DNA of 64,000 bases from Asterias rubens (GCF_902459465.1 NC_047063.1:16615343-16679342); one strand, 5' to 3'; positions 22,803 to 33,905 are shown, counted from the first letter of the stretch. Notes: generated by a model not told the origin, from the sequence alone. Numbers and translations are program-made.

Positions 22803-24493
22803 GGCATTTATTGTTCCCATGAGAACTTTTATTGAAATATTACTGAAAGGGTAAAAAATTGTGCATACACATTAAGCCATGGCTATCTTTTAAAATTTGA
22901 ACTACGATTCCAGTAATTTACTGCAAGAATCTTGAGAAATTGGATTTCAGCAAACTCGGGCGGTGCAGGGACTAAAGGGTTAAGACCAAGTGAGAATAGA
23001 GAACAGCACATGATTATCGCAGTGCCTCAGAGGATCAAATAATTATATAATTTGGCCACAAAAACGGCATCCACTGTCGGTTTATATTGTGTTGTTTTCC
23101 GCAACAAATTTTAAAATGTTTTTTACAAACTTACTCCCCCGGCCAGCGGAAACAACCTATTTTTTTTTTTTTTTTTTGTGCCAATATGTTATTATGATTT
23201 ATTTATGCTCATTTTTTTTTTTTTTTTTTCTTTCTTTTTTAAGGGGGGGAGGGGATTTTTTATTCTTTTCCCCAACAAATTGTATATTAAAAGCAAGGGA
23301 CAATATAGTTGCATTTTTCGAAAGAATTTTAATTGCAATTACGTAGATTGTTGCCAAATTATCAATATTGTTGGAAAAACAAGAAAAGGGTGGCATAAAA
23401 ACACGTCAACCAGATTGCAGGCTCAACCTTTGATAGCCAATACAAAAAAATACAAAAAACATGTAGACAGTTGATGTGCTTAGATAATCTACATTTCTTT
23501 TGTCAGTGCGTAGTTGATGTATGCTAATATAGATGACATTTCTTTTGTCAGTGCAGTACATGAATACATGAATGTTTATATGGGTCATAATCAACTTCCC
23601 CTTGTTGAGTTATGGATTTGTTTAGCTTTTAACACTATTTTCTTTCATCATCATACAAATGTCAAAACACAAAAACACAATGACTTCGCAATTAATCAGT
23701 ACGATCAATAGATGCCAGGTAAAAACCTTCAACCAACTATTGTGTTCAAAAACACAAAACAATCACCATAACAATTACCGGTAGCCATTAACGAGCTCAA
23801 AATATCCTCGGTAAATTCTAAAATTTGGATTTTAGTAGTCTCAAGACTTTGAACATTTTGTCCCTTTTCCGGCAAACTCGAGCAATAGGGATACGGTCGA
23901 AATTAATAATCAGACCATGAAAGTCTTCGGACCATGATCGCGTAAGTAATAGACCATTATCATGCTGCCACCATCTTGGCCATGTACCTTGTTTCCGATA
24001 GCAGTAGTAGTAATTGTACAAAAAGGAACCAGACTACTTCTCCTTCCAGCCTCGGTTTGGTTACATTGATTTGAATGGGAGAAAATCAAGATGGCTGCAA
24101 CATGATCAAGTTCCATAGCCTAGGTAGACAGTGGTCACGTTCATTGATGAGAGAAGAGACAGACACATTGCTTTCCTCTTTAATGCACAACAGACAACCC
24201 AAATTATGGGCTATGGATATACATGTAATCTCAACCAACGAGCACACTATAGGCCTTTACATTGTTTTTTCTTCTTGTCTTTGGATGTGGAGTAAACGGC
24301 TCCATTTATTTAAACTTCATGTAAATTCAACACAAAAAGGCCACAGTTAGCGGAACAAACAATCAATATATACTAAGGTGGCACAAACAATAGCATGATT
24401 TAAACAAAGGCTATTTTAAAATAATTAGTTAAACATAAACGTACGCATTTTGGTTTGAAATTACCACATTACTTTGCAGTTAATGTTCTGAAA

Positions 24494-24524
<31 letters not shown>
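24494..24524 (+). repeat. GATA microsatellite
   Basis: About seven tandem GATA units; non-coding. Confidence 0.95.
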
Positions 24525-26976
24525 TAAACGTTATTCAAGTTGCAAATAGTGTATAATACAGAGTAATGGACAAAGTTATTGTAAATATAAAATATATTCA
24601 AAGGTGAAACTTGAAACAAAAGGCAACATCTAGCTTTTGTTTATGAACAGACAGACCAAAAAAAACCAGACAGACATAAAAAATACAGGACAAAACTAAC
24701 AGGACAAAACTAACAGGTGTATTAAAAGACAGAAAATAAAGCCGTTACAATTTCTACATACAAAATTAACATCAGAATCTTAGTATGTTTTATACTTTCG
24801 AATACTCCAGGCTTAATGTTTGTATTTCAATTAACTTCCAGAGTGATTCCCAAACGTATACCTTTCCTTTAAATTAGCACAAAATTTGTGTTGTTCTTTT
24901 CTTCTTCTTTTTTCTTTCTAATTTATACTTACTTTTCGGTTTTATGATGGGTTTTTATCACAATTTACAATTATGACAAACTTAGTATGCTAACAAAAGG
25001 AAAGCTTTCTAAATTACTGTCATAATTAAAATTAATTACCCTTAACAATGCGGCTTTGTTGTCTGCTGAAGTTCAAAGCGATTAAACCAAAGAGCTGTAA
25101 TTTCAAAACTTGGGTGTAATTATGATAAAGGCTATTAAATTGCTTTCTGCCGATGTTTTCTTAAGCGTCGTGAAGAGTAATTATGCGAATGGACTATATA
25201 GCGGAACCTCACTTTAAGACAACACTCTTAGACATGCGAGAGTTGTGTATAATGACCAAGTCAGGATATTTAATTACAAGATACCTGTCATGGTGTTACT
25301 GGGGTGGGGCACGTAGGGGCAGTGCCCCATCCCCTAATTGATGACCGTGTCACCTTCCTAACCCAATAGTTATCGGAGTAAAATGTTCCATTGTAAGCTT
25401 TATTTTGAGACTGTTTTATATTGTTTTAAAAATTATTTTATTCTTTACACGAGGCAATGTGTTTGTTTTAACATCTCATGTCAGGTGCCAAAAATGTCAT
25501 AGCACTGGTTTATGGTAAGCAAGTTTTGTGCCTGTTGTATGTAGCAGACAACATTTCTAAGGTGCAAGCGTATTTTCACAAGTTTGCAGGAAAACAAAGG
25601 CGGCCATGCTACGCGTTCACACAATGGATTAGCATTGTGACGTCATTTTTTGTTTTCGTGCAGTAAAAAGTAAAAGCACCGGAAAGTTAGCGTGTCTTTT
25701 CGTTTGCTAACGGTAAGCATTGATATTAAATGGAAATCGGAAAGTAAGCACCAAATTGGCCGCTAAGCAGGTTTATAAAATTGGGGCCGGGTTATCTTAT
25801 AAAAATTAGTTTAATGGCATAACAAGAGTGATGCAAGTGAAAAGGGAAAAGGGAAGTCTGTATTACGTTTGGTAATTACTCTGGTAATTAATGGCAATAA
25901 AACTGAATTGGTGAGGAGTACCGTAGCTTTGAAAAGGATAGTGCACTTTTAGAAACAGTCCACCGCGAAGTATAATGCATAATTACTATGGAAGCATTAT
26001 TATTCATTCAAAAACTAAATGTGTTTAAGTACAATCCTTGTTTCGGCGCTACCTTTTTCTTACAAATTTTTGCCATTGTTTTGTTCCATGATTACCTCCT
26101 AATGTTGTGTACGTGTTTTGCCACGTTCTGGCTGAATTTTAACCTATTGAGTTCAATCAATCAACCAATAAGACACATCATACTAAATACAGATCTTTCC
26201 TTACATGTTGCACTTATTATAATGTTTATTTGTGTCTTTCCTAGCCATATTACAAACTAATTTTTTTGAGAAGGTCACAGTATTATAATTTCTAAAATTA
26301 ACGAAGTTACGTTGAAGACATGTCGTGACAGCGTCATGACAACATGACAGTTATATTTCACTTAATTGGTCATTATCATAATTGACATCCTCTTCCTATC
26401 AAAGTGATTCGAACAGACGAACAATGCGCACTGCCTTAAACAAGTATTCATAACAAAGGGGAGACGAGTCGATTGAAATACAAGGTCAGTTTATTTTGGA
26501 CTTCCATAGCGCCCTCCTCCCATTTTCCTTTGCCTCGCTTTAGCTGAGATTGGGACCAATATTTAAACCATCAAGCCCACACATGGTATTGTTATTTGGC
26601 AGGCTGTTGGTACTTCATCATTGGTGCTATAGTCAAATCTTTGAAAGACGGCCATCTGCTTATCTGTCCGACTGGCAAAAGTCAAAGTTAACATTGGTTT
26701 TTGTTTATGTTTCCATGTGGCCCGGACATAGAGAAGAAAAGTAAACTCTACTTTTCTGGTAGCAGAAAAAAAAAACTGTTAACTAATTAAAGCGCAATGT
26801 TAAATCTGCCTGCTAACTATTAATAAGCAAAAGGCAACTTCTCGTCCTATATGTGACTGTACTGTTTATTGTATTGTTATATTTATTGGTTTTTTTTTGT
26901 GTTGCATTTAACGACTTAAAAAATACAAATTTTTGGAATTTAACTTTATAGAATTTTCTTTTCGGTTTTCTTTCAG

Positions 26977-27415
26977 TTTCTGTTCTACACGTACCAAGTT
27001 GCATCCTGCTGGAGTTCAACGAAATATGACTAAGCCGTGGATGTTGAGTTTATTGGCAATCATTGCAATCATTGTTATTGGTAAGTATATCAGCAACGTC
27101 AACTATTATACACTTAATGTTTAGATTTAAACTTAGGATTGAGGGCGGGAGGGGGTTGTTAGTTGTTTTTTGAAGTTGTTTTTTGGTGAGTTTGCAACAA
27201 GGGAATAAAAGGGTATAGCGACTAGCTCTTTCACGTTTACAAACCGGCAGGGTCGAATTGCCGTGTGATAAAGGCCCGAGCCGAAGGCGGTTCGGGAAAG
27301 GTCCTCAGAGCTTGTGCAAAACCATTGGAAGTTGTTGCCACACGAAACCTCCTAAAGTCCTCCGTCGCAGGTGTTCACATGCATTTGTTCACATGCATTT
27401 GTTCATTTGTTCGTT

Positions 27416-27458
<43 letters not shown>

Positions 27459-29988
27459 TGTTTGCTTTTGCTTTTTTTTTTTTTTTTTTTGGGGGGGGGG
27501 GTGGGTTAGGGTGAGGTAAGGCTTCTTAGCATAAGGTGTGGCCCTGCCCACCCCTTTATGACACTGTCAATATGTTATCGGCATGTGATAATGAATTCAA
27601 GTCAGTTCAATCCAAGAAACACGCTCTGTGGACCCTTTGTTGTCCATACACTTCCATCTTAGATCCTACAACTCACGCGTTGGCATCTGCTACCCGCGTC
27701 TGTGTTCTTGGTACTGAAACCAATGTCATTGAAACAACTTCTTTCGTTTGTTACAGTTACTTCTGTGTCAGCCCGTGTCTGTGTACTTGGTACCGAACCA
27801 GATGAATCTGCAGGCGGCAGGGTACGGTTCGTTCTACCACCGGGCGATCCTTGCTCCTGCACTCAAGTCATGCTGGGCGGACACAACGCTTATGCACCGC
27901 CCAGGAAGGACCAACCCGTCTACATCGACACTCTGCCAATGGACGCTGAAGGACTCCGTAGATCACAAGGATGTCCTGAAATCAGTACAGTTGGTAAGTT
28001 TTAAAATGCATATCCTAATGGTTAATTCAGCTGAAAAGCGGCGTTTAAAGCAAAGCTTTCCTTTGGGTTTTGGGAACCGGTCGATAGTTTTAATCCTGTA
28101 TACTATAGATATATGAAACTAATATGCACTAACCTGTTAAAATTTACGTTCAAGGGGTGGTCGCATTTGCTGAGGTATCGCTGAACATTTGGAGCGGTTG
28201 TGTAATAAAAAACCCGTGAAAATTTGAGTTCAATTAGTCGTCGAAGTTGTAAGATACCAATGCAAGAAAAAAAAAAACCTTGTAACCCTTGTGCTTTCAG
28301 ATGCTTGATTTCGTGACCTCAAATTCTAAATCTGAGGTCTCGAAATCAAATTCATGGAAAAATACTTCTTTCTAGAAAACTACGTTACTTCACATGGAGC
28401 CGTTTCTCACAAAGTTTTATACTATCAACATCTCCCCAGTACTCGTCACCAAGTAAGGTTTTACGCTAATAGTTATTTTGAGTAATTACCAACAGTGTCC
28501 ACTGCCTTTAAGAACTATGCGTTTAACTCCTATCCTTAAAAAAAAACACTGTGAAGGCGGTTGTGTTTGTTATCCGCCCTCTACGGTTGATCACACAAAA
28601 CATGGACATTGTCCACACATTGTCAGGCTCTGTACAGTCCTGCATAATACCTTGAGTTTAAAACAAACCTTTTCCACGCTGGTTTCCATAACATTGTGCA
28701 TGTGTGTTCGTTCTACAGAAGCTACTTCTGCAGCCCCTAGTACAACTGCAATCCCAGTCTACAATGACTGTCAGGATGTCCTCGATTCGGGACACGATAC
28801 TGATGGAGTGCACAACATCTTAGTTGATGGTAATTCCACAGAGGCCTTCTGTGACTTAAACTCACCGGAGAGCGGTGGCGAAGGGTTCATTGTACGTATA
28901 CATCCATTTCGGATTGCTCGATAATTTACAATACAATTAAAACAATACGACAAGACGGTAAAAACTCTCAAATTCGTTTTTTTTTAAGTGATTTTTGTAA
29001 TAAATTCTACTCATGTTCAACTTTTACGTGGCGCCTATTATGACATGTTTCATGCGCCAGACCAGACAACTATGTGTATCAAGTACAATTTACTACTAGT
29101 GGCTTGCTCTTTTCTACGGAATATCGTAAAGCAGTGATTTTCTTCTTAAGCAGGTTTTCTCTATTTAAGAAAAATTACTGGCCTCGTGTTTCGTTGTTGT
29201 CCCAAAACTCCAACCTAAATCCCAATTACCTCGAAGGGTAATCTCATTAAAATTTACTTCTACCTGTTTTGCCTTGTATTTTTGTCCTTTTTGTTACTCA
29301 TTGAAAACAGATAGGGTTACATTGTTTATTACAATAAAAGGAAAACAATAAATGACTTGAAATACACACCATGGCAAAGCTTCAAATAAGTTAAAACTTG
29401 TTTATATTTATTGGTATCATTTTCATTTTTGTAATGCTACTGACGGTGCTTCTTAAACTTAACATTCCTAGGTTATTCAGAAACGCTTCAACGGCTCTGT
29501 TGAGTTCAATCGTACCTGGGCAGACTACGAAGCTGGATTTGGTGATCTAGAGGGTGAGTTCTGGTGGGGAAATAGCAAGCTTCGATCCCTGACAGACAAC
29601 GCGGAGACGTGGGAGTTGGTGGTGGATCTGGAGGCATTTGACGGGAGCAAGGCCAGCGTTCGCTACGATGAGTTCAGCATCACTGGAGACACGTATGATC
29701 TTACAGTCAGTGAATTCAACCCCATTCTAGGAAATGCAGGTACTGAGAATCCCCCTCGACAAAAAAAAACCCCAAAATCGTTACAGACTATATTTCTAAA
29801 GTTTAATACCAAACGAAGCTCTCCTGCTTTAACATCCATCCACTCCTCGGAAGCGGGTTAATAGTTAGAGTTCTTCGCAGGTTGTGGCTTGATGTGAGAG
29901 TGGGAGATGTTACGGGTGCGACACTGGTAGGGGTCAGTTGGGAGGGTTTGGGGTTGGGTGTAGGAGTACTGGCAGGGGAACAACAACA

Positions 29989-30047
<59 letters not shown>

Positions 30048-30875
30048 AACGACAACGACGACGACAAAAGCTACATCAACAACAGCAACAGCAAAAACAA
30101 CAGCAGCTATCAATTTCAACAACAGCAACGGCAACAACATCAACAAAAACAACGACGACGACAACGACGATTGAAACCGCAACCAAAACAGCACTACAAC
30201 AACAACAATGAAAATAGCGGCAGCAACAGCAACAACAACATCAGCAGCATGCAGCAGCACCAACAACCATTATTCTAAAAGCCGTTCAGTTGAGATAAAA
30301 TTTACATTGATTCTCTTTCATTCTTCTTCTGAGGAGGAGAGTATATACAGCGGCTGATGATCAGTCAAGTCTATATCACCGTCCGGTCCACAACAAACAT
30401 GACGGGATCATTCGAGCAAGAGCATCCGGACCACCGCTATATGCCTCCGTCCTGTGTGCATACCGTCCCTAACCGAAAGCTCCCTATTTCCCTTATGGGG
30501 GACACAATAATTTCCTGTGGACAGATTTGCTTCGGACACCGGCCCCTTAACTAAATAGCAGCAGTTACCTCCTATTCATTCATTCATTGGTCCTTTCTTT
30601 TATAATTCGAAGGTGATGGCCTGGATAATCATCAGAAGCCATTCACAACGAAAGACGAGGATAACGACAAATCTGGTAAAAATAACTGCGCTGAAGTACT
30701 CCAAGGTGGCTGGTGGCACAACAGATGTAACAGCATCGAGAGTAATCTGAATGGCAAGTACAGTCAGTCCGAAAGCGTTAATGAATACCAAGGAGTGCAG
30801 TGGGTACCATGGAAAGACAGACGTGTCTCCCTCAAAGGATGTCAAATGAAGATAAGACGCCAACCAACCCTTTAA
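26977..30875 (+). CDS. Fibrinogen-related secreted protein, gene 2 (five coding exons)
   Basis: Coding exons are 27026-27080, 27757-27993, 28719-28891, 29472-29739 and 30613-30875, giving 996 nt and 331 aa, with phases 1,1,0,1. Parts: hydrophobic leader (about 1-25), the same four-Cys module as gene 1 (about 26-96), a short linker with STTAIP, and a fibrinogen domain (about 114-331). Diagnostic motifs are EGFIVIQKRFNGSVEF, GFGDLEGEFWWGN, GLDNHQKPFTTKDEDNDKSG (calcium loop), NNCAE, GGWWHNRC and SLKGCQMKIRR. It is a tandem paralogue of gene 1, in the same orientation about 12 kb downstream. It lacks the Thr repeat and one intron. Secretion and recognition of sugars or microbes are inferred from the family. 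An acceptor at 26976 implies a 5' untranslated exon upstream. Confidence 0.9.
27026..27080 (+). CDS. FReD gene 2, coding exon 1 (signal peptide)
   Basis: ATG at 27026 encodes MTKPWMLSLLAIIAIIVIG, ending in phase 1 at GTAAGT. Same arrangement as exon 1 of gene 1 but with different sequence. The acceptor TTTCTTTCAG lies 50 bases before the ATG. Confidence 0.8.
27421..27458 (+). repeat. GTCT microsatellite followed by T and G runs
   Basis: About nine GTCT units, then poly-T (about 27472-27490) and poly-G (about 27491-27500), all in intron 1 of FReD gene 2. Open frames across it are low-complexity artefacts. Confidence 0.92.
27681..27725 (+). pseudogene. Partial duplicate of the start of FReD gene 2 exon 2
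   Basis: The stretch translates as SATRVCVLGTET, close to the SARVCVLGTEPD of the true exon about 82 bp downstream. No acceptor of good quality precedes it and the copy stops after about 45 bp, so it looks like a vestigial tandem exon fragment in intron 1. Confidence 0.6.
27757..27993 (+). CDS. FReD gene 2, coding exon 2 (four-Cys module)
   Basis: 237 nt, phase 1 at both ends; acceptor TTTGTTACAG, donor GTAAGT. Cys spacing is C-x23-C-x-C-x37-C, with the same 37-residue interval as gene 1. Shared motifs are [24 protein letters not shown] and DAxxxR. I do not recognise the module as a named domain. Confidence 0.9.
28170..28511 (-). mobile_element. TTAA-type MITE, family A, inverted copy
   Basis: Right end CAACAGTGTCCACTGCCTTTAA with the internal palindrome near 28305-28348. 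The left terminus is not recognisable. Lies in intron 2 of FReD gene 2. Confidence 0.8.
28719..28891 (+). CDS. FReD gene 2, coding exon 3 (linker and start of fibrinogen domain)
   Basis: 173 nt, phase 1 to phase 0; acceptor TTCTACAG, donor GTACGT. Encodes EATSAAPSTTAIPVYNDCQD and LVDGNSTEAFCDL..EGFI. N-S-T is a potential N-glycosylation site. Confidence 0.9.
29472..29739 (+). CDS. FReD gene 2, coding exon 4 (fused counterpart of gene 1 exons 4 and 5)
   Basis: 268 nt, phase 0 to phase 1. Encodes VIQKRFNGSVEFNRTWADYE, GFGDLEGEFWWGN and YDEFSITGDTYDLTVSEF. Gene 1 has a 1.2-kb phase-1 intron at the position just after the LRSLT region; here it is absent. Confidence 0.92.
29982..30245 (+). repeat. 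Trinucleotide tract: 19 GAC units, then CAA/CAG-rich sequence
   Basis: Uninterrupted GAC runs from 29991 to 30047, followed by imperfect CAA, CAG and GAC triplets to about 30245. It sits in the last intron of FReD gene 2. All frames through it are open (poly-Arg, Thr, Asp, Val and so on) and not credible as protein. Confidence 0.95.
30613..30875 (+). CDS. FReD gene 2, last coding exon
   Basis: 263 nt including the stop, entered in phase 1 after TTCGAAG. The polypyrimidine tract is modest. Encodes the calcium loop KDEDNDKSG, NNCAE, GGWWHNRC, VPW and SLKGCQMKIRR, then four extra residues. The final-motif Cys is shared with gene 1. Confidence 0.9.
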
Positions 30876-31133
30876 CTCAACCGACCTTCATAACTTAAAA
30901 AAGTATATTTAACACAAAACAAGATAATAAGAAGGGTAGATGGGCTTAGCATTAGCTTTAGTCTGCACACAGTTAATATATTGGTGTTTCAATGGTGTAA
31001 CGCTATTTAGGATGGTGTAACAAATGCTGGCTCTGCTTACCGTGGAAATCGGTGCTTTCATCCCTGGGAAGCACACGTTTCAAAGAGCGCTGTAAAGAAG
31101 CGCCGAATTCTGCGGTTTAAGCAGTACCGTGAA

Positions 31134-31505
31134 TTAAAGGCAGTGGACAATATTGGTAATTACTCAAAATAATTATTAACCTTTCTTGGTGACGAGTAAT
31201 GGGGAGAGGTTGATGGCATAAAACATTGTGAGAAACGGCTCCCTCTAAAGTGCCATAGTTTTTGAGAAAGAAGTAATTTTCCACCAATTTGATTTCGAGA
31301 CCTCAGATTTAGAACTTGAGTCTCAACCATCTAAACGCACACAACTTCGTGTGACAAGGGTGTTTTTTCTTTCATTGTTATCTCGCAAGTTCGATGACCG
31401 ATTGGGCTCAAATTTTCACAGGCTCATTATTTTATGCATATGTTGAGATACCCCAACTGTGAATGCTAGTCGTTGACAATTACCAATAGTGTCCACTGTC
31501 TTTAA
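31134..31505 (+). mobile_element. TTAA-flanked MITE, family A, near-complete
   Basis: TTAA at 31134-31137 and 31502-31505. Left end AGGCAGTGGACAATATTGG, right end CAATAGTGTCCACTGTCT. The right half of the central palindrome is partly deleted. Confidence 0.87.
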
Positions 31506-32303
31506 AGACATGTGCCCAATTTCATAGTCCTGCTAAGTAGCCAAGCATAAAAAAATTACGGTAACGACAACATGGTTACCGGGCAAAGTAACAGCCAGAT
31601 GTACAATTTGTTACGGGTACCCTGCTCATTTCTGCAGCAACAAAAATTGTGTTCTGCCATCTCCGTGAACTTTGGCTCTGGTGTTGATGTTTGACTTGTC
31701 TTGAAGACCGCAGTTGCATAATTTATGTTCGGCCTGTCGATGGTGGTTCAAGTTGTAGGAAAGTGTGAAATAGGACTGAAAAAATGTAAATAATTATCAG
31801 TTATTATATAACTGACATACAGATCCTTGTCACTTGATTGGTGGAACTTACTTCACGTGACATTCACTATTACTCCCATCCGCACCGGCGATCAAAAAGA
31901 CCTATTCGCCCATGGGGAAAAGCAGTTCCCATTCAACAGTAGGATCATCCTTGTTTCAAATGTTTTTAGCAGTACGGCGCCGCCGCGCCGCTGCTAAAAC
32001 AAAGGAGCACCTGTACAAAAGGTTGTGATCCGATTTGTGCATTGTTGCTATATGATTTTTGGTTGTCAGTAATTTGTGTGATTTTTCATAATGTTATACT
32101 TTTAAAAAATACATCAATTGACAAGGATCTATATGTCAGTTCAGTTATATAAAACAAATATTGAGTGGCTTTAATTCGTGGAATGGAAGGAATATTATCG
32201 CTCGGTAAAATTTGGACTGTACAATCGTTGACTTGTTGTAAATTTATATTGGTTGAAACAAAAAACTGGTGTAATATTTTGGCGACTCAAGTCATAGTAA
32301 TAC

Positions 32304-32468
32304 TTGCATAACTTAGTATCAAAGGTAATGTTATATATTTGGTTTGCGGTAACACCATGTGTGTATCTACTTGCCAGGTAGAGTTTGTTCTTAGTTTGTT
32401 CTTACCGGCAAGTAGATACACACATGATGTTACCGCAAACCACATATATATTGATACATAACCTATGC
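32304..32468. repeat. Long hairpin, arms about 70 bp
   Basis: GGTTTGCGGTAACACCATGT and GTGTGTATCTACTTGCC on the left mirror GGCAAGTAGATACACACATG and TGTTACCGCAAACC on the right. The loop (about 32388-32403) contains two copies of TTTGTTCTTA. Confidence 0.82.
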
Positions 32469-32530
32469 AATGCCCCAAATCATTTAAAGGTAATGCTGTT
32501 GTAAAAGTAAAGATGAAACAGCTTGTTCGA

Positions 32531-32850
32531 GTTTGCATTTTTTTATTATTGTTATTTTTTTTATGCAAGTCGCCAGACACACAAGGCCTGAAGGCCACTT
32601 CAAGGTGTGGGCTACAATAATTTTTGTCCAGAGGTCTATGCCACCTACTCCTAGGGCTGAAACAGGGTTACCCCTTTCACAGTCCATACGGATGTAGGCT
32701 TGGGTATCATCAATCCAAAGCCTGGCCGGTAGAGCGGAAAGCACGACCTCCCTAATTTTATGTAGCAAGTGTCACAACCGGGATTCGAACCCACACTCCG
32801 CTGAACAAACACCAGAGCTTGAATCCGGTGCTCTTAACCGCTCGTGAAGA
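32531..32850 (-). mobile_element. tRNA-Leu-derived SINE, minus strand
   Basis: Reading the minus strand from about 32850, the head looks like tRNA-Leu: CGAGCGGTTAAGAGCACCGG (A box region), ATTCAAGCTCTGG, then GTGGGTTCGAATCCCGG (B box). A tRNA-unrelated body follows, ending in an A-rich ATAACAATAAT tail near 32540. Not a functional tRNA: no clean acceptor stem. Confidence 0.82.
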
Positions 32851-33504
32851 ATCATGTCGATTGCCTTTTATTGCATCTTCTTTGTGGTCAAACGCTAAGC
32901 GTAAAGTAAGGTCAGTTTTTTTTTTTTTAGAAAACAATAGTTAACAGTTTCATTTCAACTGTTTACAAACGGTGCAGTTTAAATTTACACCATTCAATTT
33001 TGCACAAAATTTTAAACACAAAAACTACAAATTATGATGGTGATAAAATAAAACACTAATTCTGGACAGAAAAAAGTACTTTTTTCCTAATTTGACTCAA
33101 TTGTATTTTTTTATTTATTTCATTTTTTATTTTTGCAAACACTTACACATTTTACAAAGTTTTATAATTATATTCAAATTATGAGTAGTTTACAGTATTA
33201 CTTAGTATCTTAGGATATGAAAGTTCACAATGATTTAGATAGTTATATATTAGGAAGCTTTTAAAGTAGGACAACAATTAGGTTAGGGTGAAGCAGAGGC
33301 TTTTGTGCATTAACCTATGGACAGACAAACAACATAAAATAATATACAGAAGAAAGAAAACACAAGACAGACTAGACAAACAGAATACACGACAGGGGCT
33401 ATTGATAAGTTTTATATTCTCGTTTATACCTCAGGCTATAGTCTACAATGTAACAACATCATTATTAATACCCGGTATTTTGCACTGCATTTTCTAATAA
33501 GCTT

Positions 33505-33905
33505 GTTAATTTTTGTCCTCTTCAAACCATTCAACGTATGGTAAATTATCACAATACATGCTCCTTTCAACAACATTTGCCTCAACGCACGATGTGGCTG
33601 CTATTCGAAATGCCCGGATGTCTCGACTCACAAAAGCTCGTACGCCCACCACCGGATCAACTTAGTTGAATGCATTATTCAGTATGCATGGAAATGGCAA
33701 AGATACTGTATAACGCATATGAAATTCTCTAACTGGCGAATCAATAAGTACCAAACGCAAGAAGAGAAACCTGGTTCTAAAAAGAAACACGCAGATGTAA
33801 GTCTACATTCGTAATTTATCTGATAAAAAAAGGCATGACGAAAGAAAAATCAATAGTAGTTGAAAATTAATGTGATGGAATTACTGGTTACTTTGTTTCG
33901 TTGAA
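33505..33905 (+). promoter_or_regulatory. Duplicated segment ending in a donor-like site, copy 2
   Basis: Partner of 19375-19800. Shares TGGCGAATCAA-AAGTACC, CTGGTTCT-AAAAGAAACAC, GCAGATGTAAGT and, past the donor, AATGTGATG-AATT and GGTTACTTTGT. It lies 2.6 kb after FReD gene 2. If copy 1 is a 5' exon, this could mark the start of a further gene now lost or interrupted. Interpretation is tentative. Confidence 0.4.

Larger units (their letters stand above)
22219..26976. other. Gene-free stretch upstream of FReD gene 2
   Basis: AT-rich with no supported exon. Contains a local direct duplication (22684-22802 with 23684-23803), poly-T tracts near 23160 and 23212, and a GATA microsatellite at 24494-24524. 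Confidence 0.55.
30876..33504. other. Gene-free stretch 3' of FReD gene 2
   Basis: Contains a family A MITE (31134-31505), a degraded GCCCAATTTCATAG-type repeat (from about 31517), a hairpin (32304-32468) and a tRNA-derived SINE (32531-32850). No exon is supported. Confidence 0.55.

Noticed and set aside
23089-23474. Overlapping frames rich in Phe
   Set aside because: They arise from poly-T tracts near 23160 and 23212.
27660-27756. Extending FReD gene 2 exon 2 upstream to include the duplicate VCVLGTE stretch
   Set aside because: The acceptor TTTGTTACAG at 27756 gives the correct phase and matches gene 1; the upstream stretch has no good acceptor and would shift out of frame with the exon.
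29882-30266. Open frames of 78-110 residues on both strands around 30000
   Set aside because: They are translations of GAC, CAA and CAG triplets, giving poly-Arg, Thr or Val, and lie in an intron of FReD gene 2.
32764-32850. Functional tRNA-Leu gene
   Set aside because: A and B boxes are present, but the acceptor stem does not close and the tRNA part continues into a SINE body and tail.
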